Assembly (NCBI GenBank): GCA_964035795.1
Contig: OZ038321.1
Span: 14,377,971-14,441,970, forward strand
Reading direction: 5' to 3'
DNA length: 64,000 nt
Origin: Pterobdella sp. o SKG-2022
Taxonomy: Eukaryota > Annelida > Clitellata > Hirudinida > Piscicolidae
The notes beneath the pieces are model-generated. The model saw only the letters and a list, made by a program, of their open reading frames with translations. It had not been told where the DNA came from and made no database searches. Below are positions 26,722 to 35,829 of the stretch, piece after piece. The stretch's first letter is position 1. The number at the start of each line of letters is the position of its first letter. The position numbers and the translations under genes are program-made.

Positions 26722-28295
26722 CAGTATAACTCAAAAGTCAGTGGACAACCTCTAAAAGTCACTGTTTTTGAAAAAACTTATATTTCTAATTAATTTATTT
26801 TATCCAAATTAATAACATATAAAAATATAATTTCTATATAATTTAAAAATATATGCAATTTAATTCATAGAATTATTGATAATTAAAAAATATATGTATA
26901 AATACCATTATTTATTCAGATGTTATGAAAAGCGCTTTAAAATTTTTTTTATTTAATTAATATTTGTGTAATTTTTTCGCTTTTATCAAACATTCAATTC
27001 GCGCAGGCATGCTGTCTACAAGTCGCTGGCATTAGAGAGGAGTGATTTTTTCCTATTCTTCTAATAAATATTGTTTTAACGTATGCTTAGAAAATGGATT
27101 TTTTATTGAAATGGCGTTTTTTAAGATCCTCCATACATTTTCTATAGGGTTCATGTCGGGGGACTGTGGGAGCCACTCCATCGCATAAGTTTCAGCGTCC
27201 TTAAGGTACTTCCTGGTTGCTGCAGATTTATGGCAAGGAGCATTATCTTGCTGTAGAATGAATTTATGATCTCTACCAAATATTTTATGACTTGATTTCT
27301 GTAGATTATTGTTAAGTATATCAATATATTTCAAAAAATTTAAACTTCCCTCGATAACTACCGACTCCTGCTGACGCCATGCATCCCCATACCATTACTG
27401 AGCCTCCACCATTTTTTACTGTCGGGGTTATACAAGCTGGCTCAAGCTCTTCTCCTTTTCTTCTTCTTATCAATTTGTTTATAAGGGGTATAATGAAGTT
27501 GATGAAACACTCATCCGACCATATAACTGATTTCCAGTCTTCAAAAGTCCAATTATAGTGATCCTTTGCCCATTTAAGCCTTTTAACTTTTTGAACTTGT
27601 GTTATTGAAGACTTTCTCCTTGACCTATAACATTTTAAACTGACTTCATTTAAACGCCTATTTATTTTGGAGACAAAGGAGAGAAAAGACATCATATTTT
27701 CAACGTTTTTTTTGCAGCTGACTGGAAGTAGAAAATCGATTTTCTAGACTCAGTCGCTTCAGATGTCAATCTTCTCGCTTTTTTGTTACTCTTGGACGAC
27801 CCGTGCGCGACTTTTAAGCCAAATCGCCTTTTTTTTCTTAACCTTTAATAAATTTATCAACTCCTGACTTACTCACTTCCAGCTCATCTGCAATTTCACG
27901 GATGATGTAGCCTTCTTCCCTTAAGGCAACAATCTTCGCTCTTTGTTCAGTTGTATAGAAAAGTTTTTCAGACATTTTCAAAATTTTTTAAGACTATCAG
28001 TTAAGGTATTTATATACCTTTCAAATGGTATATTATTTTACAGCCCATCGTTGAAACATTTAGAGTAAATAAGCTTAAAAGATGACGACCCCCCAATTAC
28101 ATAAATCTCAATTTTATGGTTTTTATTGTTTTACTATTCATCATCTGAAACTTTCAAGCCTTTTGAAATTGAAAATTATTTAATACATGATTCGTAATAA
28201 CATATATAAATTTGAAATTATTTAAATACCTTTAAGTAGCTTTATTTCAACTTTAAGTTGAAATTTAAAGTTGTCCACTGACTTGATTTATACTG
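26722..28295 (-). mobile_element. Tc1-type DNA transposon, decayed, with terminal inverted repeats
   Basis: The left end starts CAGTATAACTCAAAAGTCAG and the right end, read inward on the minus strand, starts CAGTATAAATCAAGTCAGTG; both continue GGACAAC. Total length is about 1574 bases, usual for Tc1. Outside the right end is TA, as expected for a TA target duplication; the left side reads TG, so one copy has mutated. The transposase inside is broken. Confidence 0.88.
27053..27975 (-). pseudogene. Tc1 transposase (DD34E), frameshifted
   Basis: The N-terminus from ATG 27975 (MSEKLFYTTEQRAKI) forms a helix-turn-helix with REIADELEVSKSG, then a stop near 27838. The catalytic domain follows in two overlapping frames: 27321-27695 with WSDEC (first Asp) and GGGSVMVWGCM, and 27053-27334 with QQDNAPCHK (second Asp) and PDMNPIENVW (the Glu). 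There are 34 residues between the second Asp and the Glu, which places it in the DD34E Tc1 group. At least one stop and one frameshift make it inactive. Confidence 0.88.
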
Positions 28296-28432
28296 TATAT
28301 ATGTATTTGAAAACTGACCTCTTCTTTTTATTTAACGTCAAACATGGCATTTTTACAAGATCGAAGAAATTTTTTTGAAAAAGATATTAAACATTGAAAT
28401 GAATAAATGATAAATTTTAAATTAAAAGAAAC

Positions 28433-31400
28433 TTAATCTTCTTTCTCGATGTCACTAACATCAAGTTCTTCAAAGTCTTCAAAGAGTGATTCATCGATCT
28501 CTACTACTTCACTTCCTGTTCACAAGTGAACGAATCATTAAGAAAAGCTTGCAATTTGATATGAGTTTCTTAATTAAATATAAGTTTCATATCCTTAAAA
28601 TATATTTCATGTTTTTTTTTGTGAAATCAAAAAATATTTTCAAAAATAAAATAAAGTTTACTTGAATAAAAATGGTTGTTTCCTTTTAAAAACAATATTA
28701 AATTTTCTATTTTTCGGTAAGTCTAGTCTATAAAAAAATACGAGCATAAAACATAAAAATGATAAAATATTAATAACATATGAGGTATAATTAAACCATA
28801 TAAAAATAACAATCGTTTTTTTAACGACCCTTCAAATCAATGATGAAGCATCTTTCAAATGCACAATTTGTAGTAACAGTCCACGACAAAAGTCAGACTC
28901 TAAAACTAATGGTCATGTTTAAATACCTAGGCGATGTGCAAGACTCGAAAGACACGGTTGTTTCATTCCGAATCAAGCAAGTTTGGAGTGGTTTTAACGC
29001 ATGCAGGAACACATCGTAATGGAAACTCCTACCCAAAACTTTTCGTGGAAGAACTTTCAATTCCTGCGTTAAAAGCACCTTACTGCGTCAAAAGAAACCT
29101 TGCCAATGATGGAAGATGCGCTCCAACAAGAGTCAAGAGTCGTAAATGCTACATGCCACAACTAGTCAATCAAGGAAAAACATATTGAACCTCTGCCTTC
29201 AAAAAATACAAGACTTTGGTGGTTTGCTCATAATGAAAGAATGAATCCGACCGACTTGCCAAATGATAATTGATTTATCTGTTCCAGAAAGGTAACCAGT
29301 TAGAAGACCCAAAAAAACGAGATTGCAACAAATTGACATGGACATGAAAACTGAAAATCTCAGACAAGAAAAGGTATTCAATAAAAATGATTTAGAAAAA
29401 CTGCCAAAGTATAATCACCTAAAATAGGATAAAGGGATAAAAATGATAAACAATGATGATGATGTAGAAAGGTGAAGCAAACAAACACAAAGTAGTTATT
29501 TATTAATCTAAACCATGAAGATTTTCGTGAGTCTAACTTCCATTATCAACTTAAATCATTCATTTGATAATGTAAGTTAGACTCACGAAAAGCTTCATGG
29601 TTTAGATTAATTGTGTTTGTTTATCTCGATAATAATGATAAAAATCGTATGAATGATGATCATTTTATTAAAAATTTTTTATATTCAGATTGCAATGAGT
29701 GGTCAACAAACCATCATCGAGCATACGGATATCTGAATCATCCATGTCATGGTCTTTCATAAACAACTCCTTGCCTGCGTTAAGCATATCGATTTTTGTT
29801 GTTAAATAAACTGATTAAAATAAATAATTTAACGTATATCATCACTATATGATATAGAAACATTAGAAGAAAAACCAGAAAATAGTTTTTTTAATTAGAA
29901 ACTTTTTTATGAAGTCCTTCTTTTAGGATTAGCAGTAAAAAGCTATTTGTTTCTATATCTTTTCTTTCAAATTTGAGCTTTTCGGAACTAGAAACAATTA
30001 CCTGATAATGATATCTACAAAATATCGGAAAGATTTGTATTTGAATGAGTTTGAATAAAAATATTCACCAAAAACTGATCTTAAGTTTCATAATTTACAC
30101 ACAGAACTAAAAAATACCAATACAATGTAGCATTTTTCTTGATTTTTATCGTAAAATGAGAAAGAATTTAGATACATATAAATAATATAAAATATTCTAT
30201 AGCATTTATTTTATAAAGATGAGGTTTGAATAGGGTGATGTACCATGGTTTTTAATAAATCGTATTGAAGAACTTCCATGTCTTAACGTATTTTTTGTCA
30301 TATTCGTTTATATTGATTCAACTGTAACAACAAATTTGTTGAAAATATAATACATAATAATTAATATGCATACCAGTTAATTTTTTATCGCCACTAGGGG
30401 TGTCTTTATTCTTCTTTACGCCGTCCAGCTCAGCCAGTTCTGCTTCAAACTTTTCTTTCCATTTTAAAAAACTTTCTACAGTAACTTTTGTTCCTTCAAG
30501 CCTTTTCTGGTAAGAGATAATGTTCAACTCTCCAAATGATGATGATAACATGTAAATGCTAATTTATATAAGACCAGAGGGACTAAAGCAAAAATACAAG
30601 ATACTAATTGAACTTAGTGTTCATCAAGGCCATTGATTTGTTCAATTTTAACGTACTTGATAATGTTACTTTGTTAACAAAATTACTTTGGTGTTAAAAT
30701 AATTTTCAGTATTTACTTTGGCTAAAAAAGATTATTTGAAGTCATATTACTAACAGCTTCTGCTTCTTCGGCAAGTCGTTTCTTTTCTTCTTCACTCTTC
30801 ATCAACTCTTTAGCTCCCTTTTCTACCATGTCTACCATTCTTTTAAAAATTATAAACAGTATTGAAAATAACTTTGATAATTATCATAAAAAATTAGTTT
30901 TCATGAAATAAAAACATCAATTCTGTAAAGATACTTTAAAAATCTTTCTAATTACATGTTAAAATTTTTATTGAATAAAAACTAATAAAATATTCTTCAT
31001 AAATGATTCAAACTGATAATCATTTTCAATCTATCTTTATTATTCTTCGTTTTATTGCAATTGATAACGTGGATAATCCTTTTTGCTCGAGGTTGACTAA
31101 AACATAAAACTACTTTAAAATTAAATCTTAATAGAAAAAGTTAGCTTTCAAAATGAAATATTTTAAAATGCATCATGAAATATATTCTAGAATATTGCAT
31201 GCTCCAGATTTCATGAATTTCAAGCTGTGTTTTAGTCTATTAAAATTAATATAATTACACATAAAAATAGTTAATATATTGAGGAATATGATCAAATATT
31301 TTTCAGTTATAATATAAAATAAAACCTTCATAAAATCAGTGATACAACTTTCAAACAAGGCATAATATTACACTCTTATGAGCTATCAACTTTGGAAGTT

Positions 31401-32565
31401 TCAACAGGCCGAAGTTAAAAATGACACCAATGAATTTCCTAAAAAATCAATGGAAATAAAAGTTGATGTACTTGTCTTGAATGGATGTGATTAGTGTGTA
31501 TATCATTACAGATCCTATGTTTTCCTCAGCCTGTGGACAAAATAAATTTTTATTTAAAAATTTATATAAAGAAATTGCATTATTTCTCAATTTTTTTAAA
31601 TCCTTTAACGTATTTTTTATATCAAAATAAATTATAAATTTTAGAATAATTAACCCATAAATGTAGTTTTTTTTGTACAAAACTTTGTTATATGCAGTAT
31701 TAGCAAGTAAGTGTTGCAGATTGGTCTACTTGATTATGTTGCAAGAAAAATGAAAATATCTTCACAAAAGAAATAATTTATGTTTTATTGCTTAATACAT
31801 TAAATTTTGACTGAGAAACTAAACTAACAATAACAAATGTTTAACAATAGAGTCAAAATTTTAATAAACTATAATTTAATGAAAAGTTCTATGACCATAA
31901 ATCTTTTAGGTGCATAAGATTCACAGCAAAAACTTTAAAAAAGCTCACAGTTTCTTTTGCATTTTCATAAAGAACATCAACTTGATCATCAGTTAAATTT
32001 TCAGGTTTGAGAATTTCAATTTGTGGAGGCACATCAGGGTAGTTGAATGGAAGACAAAATGAGACAGTGACAGAAGCTATGCAATTGTTAGTTGAAAAGT
32101 GTGAAACATTGAAGTAATTTGAGATTATCAAAATATTTTAAACTTTTGAAATAATTTCTTTAATACATGTTATTAAAAAATGAATATAAGAAAGAGCTGG
32201 AGCATTTTGTTTATTGAAAAGATAATGAATTTATGAGCCATTCCAATAAAGTAAAGCTCAGAATAATGGCTTTTACTGAAGATAATTGAATTTAAATACT
32301 TTACTCATGAAATTATATTTTAAAATACTTAAAATGTGTATGAATAGTTACTCACTATCTGCAATTTGTTCATTTTCAAGCTGTGTTGATATCAAGACTT
32401 TCATTGTGATAGGCAATTCTTTAGATAAAACTAAAAATTTATTGAAATATAGTTTTAAAGTTATGTTGTTATATGTATCAATTAAAAAATACCTGTTAGC
32501 TCATTAGAGTATATAGATTCAAGAGCTTCTAATTCATTCTGCTGGTCCTCAAGATAGTCACCCAT
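28433..32565 (-). CDS. RWDD1: RWD domain-containing protein 1 (RWDD1/DFRP2-like)
   Basis: RWDD1 and its yeast counterpart Gir2 are cytosolic acidic proteins that bind and stabilise the GTPase DRG2; Gir2 also binds Gcn1. Seven exons: 32493-32565, 32356-32430, 31949-32076, 31472-31530, 30755-30839, 30374-30506, 28433-28515; all phases join, giving 211 residues. The RWD fold is residues 1 to about 110, with NELEALESIYSNEL at the start and the YPDVPPQIE motif in the middle. A Lys/Glu-rich helix (KSEEEKKRLAEEAEA) follows, then VTVESFLKWKEKF, the DRG-family-regulatory region. The acidic tail contains VEIDESLFEDFEEL, matching the DESLF motif at the RWDD1 C-terminus. The last intron (1.86 kb) carries a LINE piece and a hairpin. 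A minus-strand AATAAAA near 28326 precedes the Tc1 end. Confidence 0.9.
28900..29466 (+). pseudogene. LINE 3' fragment in the last RWDD1 intron
   Basis: Broken by several stops, the plus strand shows FKYLGDVQDS near 28918, then a TFRGRTFNSCVKSTLL-like stretch near 29040 and RPVRRPKKT near 29300. This is the order found after the reverse transcriptase domain in LINEs and is close to the intact motifs at 33571-34266. It ends in an (ATG)n-type tail at about 29450-29466, like that LINE's 3' end. It is antisense to RWDD1. Confidence 0.65.
29503..29610. repeat. Inverted repeat with 47-bp arms
   Basis: Positions 29503-29549 pair with 29564-29610 with two mismatches and a 14-base loop. A further outer match (AAACAAACACAA near 29478-29490, and its complement just beyond 29610) suggests the arms were longer before a 12-base insertion on the left. 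It lies immediately after the LINE fragment in the RWDD1 intron. It may be a small non-autonomous element or a fold-back product. Confidence 0.85.
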
Positions 32566-33534
32566 GCTACAAAAGAGTATAAAAAGTTTGCATATTATTG
32601 TGATAAGAGACGAGAACATGTGGTTAAAAAATAATTGAAAAATTATAAAACTGCAATTATAATTTTAAATTCATTTTAATTTTTGAAAAGGTACAATAAA
32701 AAATTACTTTGTTAAATTATTTGAAGATTTATAGGCTTAAAAGTAAATAAAGCTTTGAGACTACTAGGAATTTACTTTTGAATTGTTACATTTTAAAAAT
32801 ATATAATTTTTTATACTTAAAAAATTAACGCTCTTTTTTTACCAAAAAAAAACAAGTATTACGGTGAAAAAAGTGAGAGTAAAATCCAATCCTAAATGCA
32901 TAAAGCGACTACGCATCCAAAATTAGACTACTCTCCAAAATTAGAACATATTCTGAAATTTTAAATTTAGTCTAAAATGCATTGATAAATGTGATAATAT
33001 AAAATGTTTTTATAGATTTTTCCATTTTGAGATATTTTAACCGATTTTTAGCGTAATTGAACTCATTTTAACTTCATAAAACCCACCAATCTTAACTAGA
33101 GCCTGCGTAAGTATTGGAGGGCAGTTGAATTTCTAGACGACCATGAAGTAAATTATTAAAGTAAAATTAACCAATTTACACAAAAACAAACACTGTGCTT
33201 ATTGGTCTAATTATTTGCAGAATTAAATTAATTTATGAAGTTTTTAAAACGTAAAATTAATTTATAAACATGTTTATTTTTGAGCGATATAAATTTTTTG
33301 TCTTCTTTGCTCAAGCCTTTAAAAACTTAAAAAATGTACCGTGCTAATAAAACTGAATTGATATCTGCTTTTATAAACTCAGCAAAATACTTGAAATGAT
33401 TCAAACTGTAATATTTTTTTTTGTCTTTTTTACAAATAACACTAAACTCTGTGGCTTTAGAGTTTTTTATCTATTGCTGAAGCAATGGTTAGAAGCCAAT
33501 CTATAAAAACTTAAAGAAAAAAGTACTTGATTCA
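32566..33534. other. Upstream region of RWDD1
   Basis: About 1 kb of AT-rich DNA between the RWDD1 start and the 3' end of a LINE. I see no coding frame and no clear TATA or initiator motif that I would assign. Confidence 0.45.
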
Positions 33535-34805
33535 TCCTCCTCATCATCGTTTTACGTAATTTTTCCCTTTTCAAGAGGGGTTTGACAAAATTTTAAGTTT
33601 CCATAAATCTCTTTCGAAAGCCTGGTTCTCTTCTAAACCCAGTATTTCTAAATCTTCTTCCACGCATTTCTTCCAGGTCTTCTTTGGCCTACCGACTGGT
33701 TTACGCCCCTCGAGGTTTCTATTGTACACCCTCAGTGTCAAGTTGTTCTTTGGCTTCTTCAATATATGGCCAAACCACCTCAATCTTTGATTTCTCAGTC
33801 TGGTCTACAGCCGTGTTATACCACATATTTCCACCAATTGATTCCCTCGTTGCCCGCTGAACTTCATACCAACCATTCGTTTCAGCATCTTATTCTTATT
33901 CCTTACCAACATTTCAACCAATTTATGGGTTAAAGCCCATGTCTCACTCCCATATAATAAAACAGGTCTGATGCATGCATCGTATATGCCCGATCGATTT
34001 TTCAGTGGAATCATGTTGTTCCGTAGCAGATCTGAGATATTCCTCTAACTTAACCATGCCGCATCAATCCTTCCTCTTACTGTCTTCTCAATATCATTAT
34101 CGCAATCAAAACAATTTCCTAAGTAATTGAAAGATTCTACCTTTTCTACCACCTCACCATCTTCGAGTTTGAAGCTGCAATCAGAGTCACTAGTATTATA
34201 AAATTCAGCTAAGTTCCATTTAGGACATTTAGGTGAAGGTGTAGGTAGTAATTCAATATTATGCAATAAATGTAAAAAATGGTGTCATAAGAGGTGTTCT
34301 GGTTTGAAAAATGTTATATTTAATAAAAACTTCATAAGTTCCATTTAGGACATATGAAGTTTTTATTAAATATAACATTTTTCAAACCAGAACACCTCTT
34401 ATGACACCATTTTTTACATTTATTGCATAATATTGAATTACTACCTACACCTTCACCACAACAACCACATGGCCACCTACCCCAGTTTACTTTATTAACA
34501 CTTATTTTACCACTAACCACATATTTCATTTTATTTATATTGATTTTTTACTCTCGCAACTCCATCGTACCTCTCCGTTTCATAAACATACTTTTCATTT
34601 CATTCTTTGATTCTATCGTGAGCACTAGATCATCCGCATACACCATTTCCCAAGGAGCACCTTTTCTACATTCTCTCGTGGTTTCCTCCATTACCAGAAT
34701 GAAAAGCAAAGGGCTTAAAGTAAACCCTTGATGAACATCAACCTTTATTTCAAATTTCTTTGACGTTCCAGTAAAGGTTTTCACTCTTGAGCTCGTGTTC
34801 ACATA
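33535..34805 (-). mobile_element. 5'-truncated LINE with zinc finger between RT and C-terminus
   Basis: Minus-strand frames in order encode the reverse transcriptase palm (VHQGFTLSPLLFILVME and YADDLVL, 34548-34802), then a PHD-like Cys/His cluster (CGCCGEG, then CNKCKKWCHKRCSG, 34340-34529), then FNYLGNCFD (34045-34266), LLYGSETWALTHK (33805-34014) and the RWFGHILKK and VGRPKKTWKKC motifs (33571-33783). A TCATC/GATGA-type tail lies at the 3' end near 33535-33550. The endonuclease and the start of the reverse transcriptase are missing, and the frame changes at several places, so it is dead. A zinc finger in this position is known in some LINE families of marine invertebrates. Confidence 0.85.
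34232..34457. repeat. 104-bp fold-back inverted duplication inside the LINE zinc-finger region
   Basis: 34232-34335 is the reverse complement of 34354-34457 with no mismatch that I can see. The 18-base loop AAGTTCCATTTAGGACAT (34336-34353) also occurs as a direct copy just left of the palindrome, at about 34211-34228. This shape (direct repeat, inverted arm, direct repeat copy, original arm) is expected when DNA synthesis switches onto the opposite strand and back again. It splits the LINE frame. Confidence 0.9.
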
Positions 34806-35089
34806 TAGTGATATAATTAGTTAAAATTCTTTAAAAATTCAATTTTAAAAATAAAACAAGATTCAAAAGAAAATCATAAAAAAGACTTTAGCAAAGATTC
34901 TTATGATAAAATAAAGACTTTTTATTTATGCGGCTTCAAAAATCATTTGGAACGAGATTTAAATTTAAAAATTAATTCCTCACAAATAGTGGATTATAAT
35001 TTTGGTTGTAGTATATATTTTTATTCCAGTTGTAGTTTCAAGCCCTGTTCTCTCATGATACTTATTCTTTTTTTAATGTCAAACAATCT
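34806..35089. other. Spacer between LINE and gypsy-type relic
   Basis: AT-rich sequence with no frame or repeat I recognise. Confidence 0.4.
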
Positions 35090-35487
35090 CGTTTCTAGTG
35101 CTTTTTTGGGTTTTTAGGGTTTTTAAAACGTTTCGTAGTTTTTTGTCACTTTGTTTCACGTTCAATTTGATTTTGAGTCATCGGCAACTGGTCAATTGTG
35201 ATTTCTTCTGCAAAACAACTTTCTTTTTCAAAAATTCAGTTTTCCAAAACATAGGGTCTACATTTTCTTGATATTTTTTGTTGATATTAATCTTAATAGA
35301 GCATCCACTAATCCAAATTGTGTTGTATTTCTGAACTCAATCGTGAATCGTGTGCGAGAAGAGCTAGTTCCCATCTCTGTAACTGGTTTGCAACATGGGA
35401 AGATATTTCTTTTTAAAAACCGAATATGGATAATAAGGGTTTGTGATCAGTCAACAATTTATAATGCCCACCATAGATATACCGTAT
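35090..35487 (-). pseudogene. Ty3/gypsy-type pol relic (RNase H region)
   Basis: The minus strand encodes, with stops, a GGHYKLLTDHKPLLSIFG block followed by ANQLQRWELALLAHDS, which is the RNase H segment of Ty3/gypsy polyproteins. Near 35180 a TIDQLPMTQNQIERET block fits the linker before the integrase zinc finger. No long terminal repeat, protease or integrase core is seen. The frame has several stops, so only an inactive piece remains. Confidence 0.75.
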
Positions 35488-35676
35488 TGGCCCGTATAGC
35501 TCAATGGTTGAGCATTAGACTAATTATCTAAAGTTACCGGGTTCGATCCCGCCTGGTCCGAACTATAAGGACCTGTTCCACAGTGTGTTTTCGCTACATC
35601 AAATTTGTAGCAAGCGCTTTGATCTATAAGGAAAAGCGCTTTATAGTACAGCATTACATTACATTACATACCTATT
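35488..35676 (+). mobile_element. tRNA-derived SINE, best-preserved copy
   Basis: The head is tRNA-like: box A TAGCTCAATGGTTGAGCA, an anticodon-type stem TTAGA/TCTAA with loop CTAATTA (AAT would read Ile), and box B GGTTCGATCCC. The acceptor stem does not pair, so it is not a working tRNA gene. The unrelated body contains TTCCACAGTGTGTTTTCGCT and GCAAGCGCTTTGATC, and the 3' end is a short ATTAC repeat. It is inserted at the edge of the gypsy-type relic. Confidence 0.88.
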
Positions 35677-35829
35677 AAATGTTCTGCTGGAGTTTTTTCA
35701 TCAACAACAGGAGAGTTTTGTGTAGTTGAAATGTTTTCTTCTATATTCTCTGTTGTTCGCGCTCATATAGAATTTTTCTGGGTTTAAGAAATACTGGTTT
35801 TCCTCCTTTCTTAATTTTCCTACCTTGTC

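Noticed and set aside
35488..35560. A tRNA-Ile gene (box A, box B and anticodon-like loop)
   Set aside because: The acceptor stem does not pair, and the same head is fused to a repeated non-tRNA body at 5.7 kb and partly at 16.5 kb, so it is a SINE.
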